This document shows positions 1 to 5,504 of a stretch of DNA of 7,663 bases, one piece after another. This DNA is from an uncultured Oscillospiraceae bacterium (GTDB lineage: Bacteria > Bacillota > Clostridia > Oscillospirales > Oscillospiraceae). A program made the position numbers and the translations under genes. The notes beneath the pieces are model-generated. The model was given only the letters and a program-made list of their open reading frames with translations, ran no database searches and was not told the origin of the DNA. Position 1 is the first letter of the stretch. Every line of letters starts with the position of its first letter. The stretch spans positions 1 through 7,663 of the forward strand of contig CAKTXO010000063.1 of NCBI GenBank assembly GCA_934630985.1. Reading direction: 5' to 3'.

Positions 1-689
1 TCCGTGGTGTGGGTGTAGCGATCGGAGCGGCGGGTAATGTTGACGCTGCCCTTCTTCAGGTAGCCCAGAGCCTGGGTCTGCTCCCGAACCTTCTTTTTCA
101 TGGCGGCTTGCTGGGTGATACAGACAATCAAAGCCAGAGACAGGCCGATGACCAGGCTCCAGGTCCACTGGCTTCTGGAGGAAACCTTGTCCCGGTCGTA
201 AATATCCCCCTTCCGAGCCCGGGTCAGCAGGGTGTCCGTGGCGTTCAGGTAGTTGTAAATGCCGTGATACCAGGCATTATCGCCAAAATCATCCAGACAG
301 GCATCGGTGATGTAGTCCTTGCCGGAGTCGGTCAGGGCGGTGTCGCCGAAGCTGTGGGCGATCAGGCTGTAGTCCCGGTCGGCCATGGACAGCACCAGCA
401 GCACTCCGTCCTTATTTTCGCCTGTGCCCAGCCCCTTCTGCTCGAAAAGCCACACGGCGGTGTCATAGATGGTGTCCTTGCCGTAAACGGTGTAGTCGGG
501 AATGCTCAGAAAATAGACTCCGCAGCCGGTTCTTTCGGAAATTTCCCGGGCAGTTTCGTTCAGCTCCGCCCAGCCTTCCTCCTTCAGAAGCCCGGCCTCG
601 TCCCAGATGTAGCTTTCCGCGGCGGATGCGGGCACCGCCAGAGCCATCAGCAGCACAGCCGCCAGGAAAACAGAGAAAAATCGTTTCAT
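1..689 (-). CDS. TPM-domain membrane protein, C-terminus outside the window (YdjH-like)
   Basis: The gene starts at an ATG at 687-689, with GGGAGGG six bases upstream, and runs off the left edge after 229 codons. Residues 1-23 form a typical signal peptide (MKRF, a hydrophobic core, then VPASAA). A TPM domain follows at about residues 28-155, with the family-like opening YIWDEAGLL and a GVLLVLSMADRDYSL strand. A single membrane segment lies at about 176-197, and a charged, presumably cytoplasmic tail (MKKKVREQTQ) follows. TPM domains are predicted to sit outside the membrane or in the envelope. Their role is not settled in general, though some act in photosystem II repair and others are linked to membrane stress. 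The gene lies 13 bases after the zinc-ribbon gene and is clearly part of its operon. Together with the SPFH gene it matches B. subtilis YdjH by order and architecture, which is an inference. The missing C-terminus is probably short. Confidence 0.85.
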   Translation of the reverse strand, partial: MKRFFSVFLAAVLLMALAVPASAAESYIWDEAGLLKEEGWAELNETAREISERTGCGVYFLSIPDYTVYGKDTIYDTAVWLFEQKGLGTGENKDGVLLVLSMADRDYSLIAHSFGDTALTDSGKDYITDACLDDFGDNAWYHGIYNYLNATDTLLTRARKGDIYDRDKVSSRSQWTWSLVIGLSLALIVCITQQAAMKKKVREQTQALGYLKKGSVNITRRSDRYTHTT

Positions 690-702
690 ATTCCGCCCTC
701 CC

Positions 703-1794
703 TTACATATAGCGAATCCACAGAATCAGCAGCTTCACAAGGCCGGAGAACCGGAAGAAAAGGGTCAGAAGCAGAGTCAGCAGCGCCACATTCCGGCAGA
801 AAAGGATGGGATCCGTGGGAAGCTCTCCCACCATTTTTCCGGTTTGACCGTTCATGGCGAAAAGATAATTCTTGTTCCGCCATTTGGTGGTCAGCATCCA
901 CACGGGAAGCAGGGCGTAGTGAGCCTCCTTCCGTTCGATGTGACCCTGAAAGCTTTTCTGGGTGACGGTGGTGTGATTGATGTCACTGCGCAGCTTGGAG
1001 GACAGCGCGTTTTCGCACCGGGTCTGCATTCTGGGAGCGCAGTCCTCGGCACTTTCGTCGTACCGATCCGCCAGAAAGCCGGGCAGGTAGGCGGTAGAAA
1101 AGGGCGCGAGCTTGTCGTAATCGTAGGGCTCCAGGGAGTCCATGTAGTTATCCGGCATTTTCTTGGAGGCATCCACGGGAACCTTTACAAAGTCCGCCGT
1201 GCCGGCGCGCTCCACGTCATAGTGCCGGGTGCGGGTGACCTCATAGTCCCCTTCCCGATGGGTGACGCTGTCCATGCCCTCGTAGCGGCCCTCGCCGGAA
1301 AGCCGGGCGTCGTAGAGCCAGAAGGGAACGTAAACGCCCTGAACCTTCTGAATGTGGTTTTCCGTCCGGAAGAGCTTGGGCAGGTAGAAGTTGTGCTTTC
1401 CGTAGTGCTTGTGCAGCGCCTCCACCACCGACTTGCGCTCCACCTGGAAGGGAATCACAAAGTCGGGCTTCAGTTCCCCGGACAGCTGTCCGGGGACAAT
1501 ATTCACGTTGCCGCAGTAGGGACAGGAGGTGGCGGCGGTGGTTATCTCGCAGATGAGCTCCGCGCCGCAGCTGGGGCAAAGATAGGCGTGCAGATTGGGA
1601 TCCTCCGTCTGCTGAACCTCCGGAATGTCCGGCTTTTCCGCCTTGGCGGCCGCCGCTTCCTTTTCGGCGTTCAGCGTCTCGGCTTCCTCGACCGTATAGA
1701 TGCTGCCGCAGAAGTCGCAGACCAGCTTCCCGGTCTTCTCGTCGAACCGCAAAGGCGCGGTACAGGACGGGCATTTATAGTTGACCAGTTCCAT
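703..1794 (-). CDS. Double zinc-ribbon (TFIIB-type) protein with C-terminal membrane segment, YdjG-like
   Basis: This is a complete 363-residue protein. The ATG at 1792-1794 is preceded by GGGAGGGG. Two CxxC...CxxC zinc ribbons stand at the N-terminus: C8/C11/C26/C29 and C73/C76/C91/C94. They are separated by an acidic, alanine-rich linker. The middle (about 110-325) is a soluble domain with the repeated aromatic-proline pattern VYVPFWLYDA (154-163) and ALLPVWML (294-301), known from proteins annotated as TFIIB-type zinc ribbon-containing. The last 30 residues (about 332-361) are strongly hydrophobic and likely anchor the protein. The ribbons probably serve protein-protein contact rather than transcription initiation, because bacteria have no TFIIB. 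The gene sits 21 bases after the SPFH gene and 13 before the TPM gene. The order SPFH, zinc ribbon, TPM suggests a membrane-associated complex like YdjI-YdjG-YdjH. The family assignment is firm and the function is inferred. Confidence 0.85.
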   Translation of the reverse strand: MELVNYKCPSCTAPLRFDEKTGKLVCDFCGSIYTVEEAETLNAEKEAAAAKAEKPDIPEVQQTEDPNLHAYLCPSCGAELICEITTAATSCPYCGNVNIVPGQLSGELKPDFVIPFQVERKSVVEALHKHYGKHNFYLPKLFRTENHIQKVQGVYVPFWLYDARLSGEGRYEGMDSVTHREGDYEVTRTRHYDVERAGTADFVKVPVDASKKMPDNYMDSLEPYDYDKLAPFSTAYLPGFLADRYDESAEDCAPRMQTRCENALSSKLRSDINHTTVTQKSFQGHIERKEAHYALLPVWMLTTKWRNKNYLFAMNGQTGKMVGELPTDPILFCRNVALLTLLLTLFFRFSGLVKLLILWIRYM

Positions 1795-1815
1795 ATTCCC
1801 CTCCCAGGCGTTGCC

Positions 1816-3138
1816 TTAATTCACAATGTCTCCGTCGTCAAAGGGATCCCCGCACTCCGGGCAGAATTTGGGGGGCTTGGTGCCCTTGGGCGGCTCCCAG
1901 CCGCACTTGTCGCACCGGTACTGGGGCACTCCGGCGGGCTTTTTCGCGCCGCATTCGCAGCAGAATTTGCCCTTGTTCACCGCGCCGCAGGCGCAGACCC
2001 AGCCGTCGGCCTCAGGCTTTTTCGTGCCGCACTCGGTGCAGAACTTTCCGGTGACGGTGGCGCCGCAGCTGGGGCACTTCCAGGTATCCCCGGTCGGGGC
2101 TGCCGGCGCGGCGGGTGCGGACGGGGTGGCGGGAGTTGCGCCCATCTGGAACAGCTGGGCGGCGGTGTTCCCCGCCTGCTGGACGGCGTTCATGCCGAAC
2201 ATACCCACCATGGCACCGCCGGGGTTTCCGGCAGCGGCCTTCATGGCCTCGGCCTGGGCCTTGAACAGCTGGGCGGCGGCGTGCTGGGGCGTGGCGTAGG
2301 CAGAGGCGGCCTGAAGCTCCTGAATCCGCTTCATGTCCTCCTCTACGGGGGTCAGGCTGGAAATGCCGATGCTGACGATCTCCAGACCCCGCTTCTCCCG
2401 CCATTTCTTGCTGAGGATGTCGTTCAGGGTGTCCGCCAGCTCCAGGGTGTGCATTTGCAGGGCGCTGTAGCGGATGCCCATTTCGGAGATCTTGCCGAAG
2501 GCCATGCCCAGGGCGGAAAGCAGCTCACTGCGCAGCTGGCCGTCCAGTTCCTCCCGGGTATAGTCGGCGGAAACGTTGCCGCAGACATTCTTATAGAAAA
2601 GCATGGGGTCACAGATCCGGTAGGAGAACACGCCGAAGCACCGCAGTCCTACGTCCGTATCCAGACCGATGTTGGTATCCACCACCCGGAAGGGCACCGG
2701 GCTGGGCGTGCCGTACTTGTTGCCGGTAAGCTCCTTGGTGTTGAAGTAGTAGATTCGCTGATCCTTGCTGGGCTCCCCACCGAAGGTTACCCGGCGGCCG
2801 AATTCCACGAAGGATTTCTTGACCCCCTCGCCGAAGTCACCGCAAAAGATGGTGGGCTGGGTGGAAGCATCGTAGGTGTACTCGCCGGGCTCGGCGGCAA
2901 ATTCCACGATTTTTCCCTGATCCACGATCATCATGCACTGACCGTCGGCAACCAGAATCACGGAGCCGCTGGTGATGATATTGTCGCTTCCCTTGTTGTT
3001 GACGGAGCGGCGGCCGCCGGCCTTCTGCCCCTTCATCGCCAGAACATCCGCGGGAATGGCCTCACAGCGGAAAAATTCCTTCCACTGATCCCCCAGAACG
3101 CCGCCGGCGGCATTCAGACCTGCACGAATAAGACCCAT
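1816..3138 (-). CDS. SPFH (band 7) domain protein with three C-terminal zinc ribbons, YdjI-like
   Basis: This is a complete 440-residue protein. The ATG at 3136-3138 has AAAGGA about ten bases upstream. The opening MGLIRAGLNAAGG..DQWKEFF is typical of the SPFH subfamily often named 'virion core protein'. The SPFH domain spans about residues 25-270, with a flat membrane-facing start and no obvious transmembrane helix. A helical, alanine-rich stretch follows at about 275-335, then a Pro/Ala/Thr linker (335-350). Three zinc ribbons end the protein: C355/C358/C367/C370, C382/C384/C393/C396 and C409/C412/C426/C429. SPFH proteins assemble into large rings or scaffolds on membranes. In B. subtilis, as I recall, YdjI is needed to place PspA at the membrane, together with YdjG and YdjH. 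This gene is first in the operon and has its own promoter. A pspA homologue is not visible in the window. Confidence 0.9.
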   Translation of the reverse strand: MGLIRAGLNAAGGVLGDQWKEFFRCEAIPADVLAMKGQKAGGRRSVNNKGSDNIITSGSVILVADGQCMMIVDQGKIVEFAAEPGEYTYDASTQPTIFCGDFGEGVKKSFVEFGRRVTFGGEPSKDQRIYYFNTKELTGNKYGTPSPVPFRVVDTNIGLDTDVGLRCFGVFSYRICDPMLFYKNVCGNVSADYTREELDGQLRSELLSALGMAFGKISEMGIRYSALQMHTLELADTLNDILSKKWREKRGLEIVSIGISSLTPVEEDMKRIQELQAASAYATPQHAAAQLFKAQAEAMKAAAGNPGGAMVGMFGMNAVQQAGNTAAQLFQMGATPATPSAPAAPAAPTGDTWKCPSCGATVTGKFCTECGTKKPEADGWVCACGAVNKGKFCCECGAKKPAGVPQYRCDKCGWEPPKGTKPPKFCPECGDPFDDGDIVN

Positions 3139-3184
3139 AAATCAATCATCCTTTCCATGTTTTGTGGTTTGTAATCCTGAATTC

Positions 3185-3213
3185 AGTATAACAAAGTTGG
3201 CGGCGTATTGCAA
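3185..3213 (-). promoter_or_regulatory. Sigma-A type promoter of the SPFH operon
   Basis: On the minus strand there is TTGCAA (3208-3213), a 17-base spacer, and TATACT (3185-3190). The start point would be near 3178, giving a leader of about 40 bases before the SPFH ATG. The spacing is ideal and only one base in the -10 box and two in the -35 box differ from consensus. No operator is evident around it. Confidence 0.75.
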
Positions 3214-3222
3214 GAGAAAATC

Positions 3223-3252
3223 AAAAAGGAGAGGATTTCTCCTCTCCTTTTT
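3223..3252 (-). terminator. Perfect 12-bp hairpin, likely bidirectional terminator
   Basis: AAAAAGGAGAGG (3223-3234) and CCTCTCCTTTTT (3241-3252) are perfect complements around a six-base loop. Read on the minus strand, the stem ends in TTTTT and is followed by GATTTTC, as in an intrinsic terminator. The T run is also present in the plus-strand reading, but within the stem only. It lies just upstream of the SPFH promoter and would stop minus-strand transcripts arriving from the antitoxin RNA or from the CHR/DUF2284 operon. Confidence 0.7.
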
Positions 3253-3264
3253 GGTGGATTCGCA

Positions 3265-3304
3265 TGGGAATGGGACAGAGTGCGGGTGCATTCCCAGTTT
3301 TTTT
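3265..3304 (+). terminator. Plus-strand intrinsic terminator with no obvious gene before it
   Basis: TGGGAATG (3265-3272) pairs with CATTCCCA (3289-3296) across a 16-base loop and is followed by one G and seven T residues (3298-3304). The tail exists only in the plus-strand reading. No plus-strand gene precedes it, so it either insulates the toxin gene or ends an unannotated short RNA. Confidence 0.5.
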
Positions 3305-3305
3305 C

Positions 3306-3334
3306 TTGCAATTTGTCAATTCTTGTGGTACGCT
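3306..3334 (+). promoter_or_regulatory. Possible promoter of the holin-like toxin gene
   Basis: TTGCAA (3306-3311), a 17-base spacer and TACGCT (3329-3334) with an extended -10 TGG just before it (3326-3328). The -10 box matches consensus at only three of six positions, so this is a weak candidate. Transcription would begin near 3341 and give a leader of about 97 bases, long enough to hold the hairpins at 3388-3432. Confidence 0.35.
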
Positions 3335-3387
3335 GTTGACGGTGCTGTCAGTAGTACCCCGGTAGGCGGTTTCCCTCGATTTTCTTC

Positions 3388-3432
3388 GGGGGTAATGCTC
3401 TTCTTTGCCCCCAATCGCAAGAAAGGGGGTGA
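3388..3432 (+). promoter_or_regulatory. Two mutually exclusive leader hairpins controlling the toxin ribosome binding site
   Basis: The segment TTGCCCCC (3405-3412) can pair upstream with GGGGGTAA (3388-3395; nine-base loop, one G-U pair) or downstream with GGGGGTGA (3425-3432; twelve-base loop, two G-U pairs). The downstream partner contains the Shine-Dalgarno sequence of the toxin gene, AAAGGGGGTG (3422-3431), which lies six to eight bases before the ATG. The two hairpins share one strand and cannot form together, so the first would free the ribosome binding site and the second would hide it. Pairing is read directly from the sequence, while the regulatory role is inferred from how type I toxin messages usually behave. 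Confidence 0.55.
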
Positions 3433-3437
3433 CGGTT

Positions 3438-3530
3438 ATGGTTACATGGGAAGAATTGTTTCAATTCTGCATGGTCATTACGGCTGTCATTGCCCTGGTT
3501 CTCCAGGCAAACAATAATAAGAAGAGATAA
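3438..3530 (+). CDS. Putative holin-like toxin (type I toxin-antitoxin), 30 residues
   Basis: This short gene encodes a 30-residue peptide beginning MVTWEELFQFCM, with one hydrophobic helix (about residues 7-24) and a tail of asparagine and basic residues ending NNNKKR. That is the pattern of the putative holin-like toxin family (Hol-Tox) of Firmicutes: a single membrane helix, an aromatic/acidic start and a lysine-rich end. Members are thought to insert into the inner face of the membrane and depolarise or damage it when overproduced. The ATG has a very strong ribosome binding site (AAAGGGGGTG) that can be masked by a leader hairpin. The stop codon lies within a 13-bp inverted repeat (3521-3566), and a near-consensus promoter on the opposite strand fires back towards the gene. 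It is the only plus-strand gene in the window. Toxic activity is unproven. Confidence 0.75.
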   Translation: MVTWEELFQFCMVITAVIALVLQANNNKKR

Positions 3531-3609
3531 CCGCCCAACTTTCCCCAAAGTAACGGTTATCTCTTCATAATCGCGCGTGGGGAACCGTCCTACTGGCAGC
3601 ACCCCCTGC
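3512..3609 (-). ncRNA. Probable antisense RNA antitoxin to the holin-like toxin message
   Basis: The promoter at 3616-3644 would start a minus-strand RNA near 3609 that runs towards the toxin gene and overlaps its 3' end and trailer. The left end is uncertain. One candidate is the 13-bp hairpin at 3521-3566 followed on this strand by TTATTATTGTTT, which would give an RNA of about 100 bases. The other is the stronger hairpin at 3223-3252, which would give a longer RNA of about 390 bases covering the whole toxin message. Overlapping 3' ends in convergent orientation match the txpA/RatA and bsrG/SR4 systems of B. subtilis. An 87-codon open frame exists on this RNA (3348-3611) but has no protein-like features. 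Confidence 0.5.
3521..3566 (-). terminator. 13-bp inverted repeat spanning the toxin stop codon; possible antitoxin terminator
   Basis: GAAGAGATAACCG (3521-3533) and CGGTTATCTCTTC (3554-3566) are perfect complements around a 20-base loop. The left arm contains the toxin stop codon TAA (3528-3530). On the minus strand the hairpin is followed by an interrupted T-rich run (TTATTATTGTTT), so it may end the antisense RNA weakly. On the plus strand no T run follows, so there it would be a message-protecting or antisense-contact stem. Confidence 0.5.
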
Positions 3610-3615
3610 ATCTAT

Positions 3616-3644
3616 ACTATACTCCGGATTTCCGGATTTGTCAA
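3616..3644 (-). promoter_or_regulatory. Near-consensus antisense promoter (antitoxin RNA)
   Basis: On the minus strand there is a perfect TTGACA (3639-3644), a 17-base spacer and TATAGT (3616-3621). This is the strongest promoter in the window. No credible protein gene lies directly downstream of it, which points to an RNA product directed against the toxin gene. The spacer contains a direct repeat of TCCGGA. The -35 box overlaps the first bases of the plus-strand terminator hairpin at 3643-3670. Confidence 0.75.
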
Positions 3645-3672
3645 CCTCCCGGCTTTGGAGCCGGGAGGTTTT
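3643..3672 (+). terminator. 12-bp hairpin, likely terminator of the toxin message
   Basis: AACCTCCCGGCT (3643-3654) and AGCCGGGAGGTT (3659-3670) are perfect complements around a TTGG loop. The plus-strand reading is followed by TTGCTT after the final TT of the stem, a short tail for an otherwise very stable GC-rich stem. The minus-strand reading has no T run. It would end the toxin message about 140 bases after the stop codon. Confidence 0.65.
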
Positions 3673-3677
3673 GCTTA

Positions 3678-3838
3678 GGGTCTATCTAAAAACCGTCAAC
3701 ACGCCCAAACAGCGGGTCTTTTCCACCTGCTGGGCACCATTTTTTCTTGCAATACGCAGAGTATTCCTGCAAAAAAATGGCTTCATCAGGCGAAAAATCC
3801 CTCGCCGTTGGTCATATTTCCGGTTTTCAGATAGACCC
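3678..3838. mobile_element. 161-bp fold-back miniature inverted-repeat element (MITE) flanked by TA
   Basis: The ends GGGTCTATCTAAAAACC (3678-3694) and its complement at 3822-3838 match at 16 of 17 positions. Both are bordered by TA (3676-3677 and 3839-3840), as expected for an element inserting at TA. The self-complementarity runs through the whole element: arms 3678-3755 and 3761-3838 are each 78 bases with a five-base centre GCAGA, and about two thirds of positions pair even without gaps. The inner part, 3737-3755 against 3761-3780, pairs particularly well. There is no transposase. TA duplication and GGG-type ends would fit mobilisation by an IS5-group (IS427-like) or IS630/mariner-type enzyme elsewhere in the genome, which is inference. 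Transcribed from either side it would form one long hairpin. Confidence 0.75.
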
Positions 3839-4377
3839 TAATCAAACACATACATCCCGAAGAAGGCCAGCAGCCCTTCCCCGCAGTCGTAGTCCATGCC
3901 GCAGTGCTCTGCCAGCTTGCGCACAAAGATGCAGTAGGCGGACATGCAGCTGTACCGCTCGGCCGGGTGGGGGCAGGGCTCTCCGTTTTTCAGATGGCAG
4001 GGAGAGCACAGACTGCATCCGCTGGCTCCCACCAGAAAGCCGGGAATCCCGGCCTCATGGAATTTCTTCTGAAGCCGAAGCTGGATGGCGTTGTGCCCCT
4101 TCTTTGCCGGCTTGATAAGGCCGTTGTCGGAGATATCCGGAATTTCCCAGATGGTTTGCAGCACCAGCGCCCGTTTGTGAGCCAGAATCCGCTGCTTCAT
4201 TTCCTCCGGGGTGCCGCAGTCCGGGGGGCAGCAGTAGTTGACGCCGTACTGACCGCACAGATTCTCCGCGCAGAAGGGTCGGAACATGGGGTCGAATACG
4301 ATCTCCTTGGTGTCGGTCATTTCCGCGGCGCAGACGCCTTCGGCAAGGGCTAGGTCGATCATTTCCTGCTCGGTCAT
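3838..4377 (-). CDS. DUF2284 cysteine-rich, probable metal-binding protein
   Basis: This is a complete 179-residue protein. The ATG at 4375-4377 is preceded by AAAGGTGGAG. It contains 14 cysteines in two clusters: C36, C41, C49, C50 and C54 (NYCCPPDCGTP), and C121, C124, C127, C135, C144 and C149 (GCSLCSPCHLKNGEPCPHP...YSCMSAYC), with C159 and C165 near the end. This is the signature of DUF2284, a family predicted to bind metal or an iron-sulfur cluster and lacking a defined reaction. No membrane segment or export signal is seen, so it should be cytoplasmic. The gene follows the two CHR transporter genes by 13 bases and is surely co-transcribed with them, which hints at a role in handling the transported ion. 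The stop codon TAG (3838-3840) is made partly from the end base of the adjacent miniature element. Confidence 0.85.
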   Translation of the reverse strand: MTEQEMIDLALAEGVCAAEMTDTKEIVFDPMFRPFCAENLCGQYGVNYCCPPDCGTPEEMKQRILAHKRALVLQTIWEIPDISDNGLIKPAKKGHNAIQLRLQKKFHEAGIPGFLVGASGCSLCSPCHLKNGEPCPHPAERYSCMSAYCIFVRKLAEHCGMDYDCGEGLLAFFGMYVFD

Positions 4378-4390
4378 ATTTCTCCACCTT

Positions 4391-4939
4391 TCACAGGGGC
4401 AGCCCCAGCAGGCCGAAGAGCACCAGTCCTGCTGCCGCGCTGAAAACCAGAATCTTGGGAATCCCCACCTTGAACTTCATCAGCAGCACCAGATCCACCG
4501 CTCCCAGAGCGATGCTGGCCCATTCCAGGCTTGTGCCTGACCAGTAATTGCTGAGGCTCAGGGAAATCACCACACCGGCTACCATCCCCAAGCAGATAGG
4601 CCGGACACCCAGCAGAATGTGCTGCATGACCTTGCTCTCGTGAAACCGGTGGAAAAAGATGGCGGCGACGGCGCACAGGGTAATGCTGGGGGTGAGCACG
4701 CCAAAGTTGGCGGCAATGGCGCCGGGAATGCCCGCCGCCTGCATTCCGGCGAAGGAGGCGCAGTTGAGCCCCAGAGGGCCGGGGGTCATTTCGGCGATGG
4801 CCACGATATCCGTGACCTGGTCGGCGGTCATCCAGCCGTGGGAGAGCACCTCGTTGGAGATCTGGGGAATCATGCTCAGACCGCCGAAGCTGCCGAAGCC
4901 GATGAGCATAAAGCTCCAGAAAAGCTTAAGCAATATCAT
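4391..4939 (-). CDS. CHR-family (chromate transporter family) half-protein, second subunit
   Basis: This 182-residue membrane protein is a single CHR domain. Signature segments are LIGFGSFGGLSMIPQI (12-27) and MTPGPLGLNCASFAG (51-65), the latter being the PGP...N...F.G motif of the family. Several hydrophobic stretches follow (about 72-96, 107-131, 138-155, 162-181). Short CHR proteins work in pairs encoded by adjacent genes, like B. subtilis YwrA/YwrB, and the pair corresponds to one long ChrA. The ATG at 4937-4939 has its own AAGGGGG site and lies within the last codons of the preceding gene, overlapping it by 14 bases, which suggests translational coupling. Characterised members export chromate. 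In a strict anaerobe the natural substrate may be another oxyanion, so the substrate is left open. Confidence 0.85.
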   Translation of the reverse strand: MILLKLFWSFMLIGFGSFGGLSMIPQISNEVLSHGWMTADQVTDIVAIAEMTPGPLGLNCASFAGMQAAGIPGAIAANFGVLTPSITLCAVAAIFFHRFHESKVMQHILLGVRPICLGMVAGVVISLSLSNYWSGTSLEWASIALGAVDLVLLMKFKVGIPKILVFSAAAGLVLFGLLGLPL

Positions 4940-5504
4940 GGTTCAGCCCCCTTTTCTCGTAGTAGCTGCCCAGAGCCAGCCCGGCGAAGACACCGACAAT
5001 GACGAGCACAATGGGATTGATGTTTGTAAACAGATAGGCGGCAACGGACAGCGCCATCAGCACCACGCAGGGGGGATAGGGCATACTGCCGTGAACCAGG
5101 TTGATGGCGGCGGAGAAAATAATGGGCACCACCGCGGCCTGCATCCCGGACATAGCCGCGCTGACCCAGGGATTGCTCCGGAAGGCGGCGTAGCAATAGC
5201 TGATGATGACGATGACCACCATGGGCGGCAGAATCATGCCGAACACCGCCGCGAAGCCCCCGGCCAGGCCTCCGGCCCGGTAGCCGTAGAGCATGGCCAC
5301 GTTGGCGATCATGGTGCCGGGCAGGCTCTTGGCCACGCTGGTCAGATCCATCAGCTCCTGGGAGGTGATCTCCTTGCGCCGGTCGCCGTAATATTGCTGC
5401 ATCTGGGCAATGATGCTCCAGCCGCCGCCGAAGGTAAAGCAGCCAAACCGGGCAAATTCCAGAAATAAGGCAAATGGGTTTCGTTTATTATTCGTATCTA
5501 TCAC
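4926..5504 (-). CDS. CHR-family (chromate transporter family) half-protein, first subunit
   Basis: This 192-residue membrane protein is the partner CHR domain. It carries CFTFGGGWSIIAQM (22-35) and SLPGTMIANVAMLYGYRAGG (60-79), the family's glycine-rich and PG...N motifs, and hydrophobic segments at about 80-107, 114-138, 146-160 and 163-181. The start is uncertain. The only standard start codon near the expected N-terminus is GTG at 5502-5504, but the GGAGG site touches it directly, and an in-frame stop lies four codons upstream. The fourth codon, ACG, sits about nine bases after GGAGG, one base change from an ideally placed ATG. The gene is first in an operon with the second CHR subunit (14-base overlap) and the DUF2284 gene, behind the promoter at 5529-5557. 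Confidence 0.82.
   Translation of the reverse strand: MIDTNNKRNPFALFLEFARFGCFTFGGGWSIIAQMQQYYGDRRKEITSQELMDLTSVAKSLPGTMIANVAMLYGYRAGGLAGGFAAVFGMILPPMVVIVIISYCYAAFRSNPWVSAAMSGMQAAVVPIIFSAAINLVHGSMPYPPCVVLMALSVAAYLFTNINPIVLVIVGVFAGLALGSYYEKRGLNHDIA

Noticed and set aside
844..3174. A 776-codon open frame on the plus strand
   Set aside because: It lies opposite the SPFH and zinc-ribbon genes, both with clear domains and ribosome binding sites. Its translation is a Gly/Val/Ala/Leu/His-rich low-complexity product typical of the reverse strand of GC-rich genes.
3313..3341. Alternative toxin promoters using TTGTCA (3313-3318) or TTGACG (3336-3341)
   Set aside because: Neither has an acceptable -10 box at 16-18 bases spacing; the TTGCAA/TACGCT pair with an extended -10 was kept as the better, though still weak, candidate.
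3348..3611. An 87-codon open frame on the minus strand opposite the toxin gene
   Set aside because: Its start lies only at the presumed RNA start point, it has no ribosome binding site, and its translation has no domain-like pattern. The antisense RNA explanation fits better.
3139..3840. A CRISPR array or tRNA gene in the intergenic island
   Set aside because: The repeats here are inverted pairs with no regular direct spacing, and no cloverleaf or TTCGANNC-type T-loop in a suitable context was seen.
3638..4115. Plus-strand open frames covering the miniature element and the end of the DUF2284 gene
   Set aside because: They cross a palindromic element and the antisense of a well-supported gene, with no ribosome binding site.
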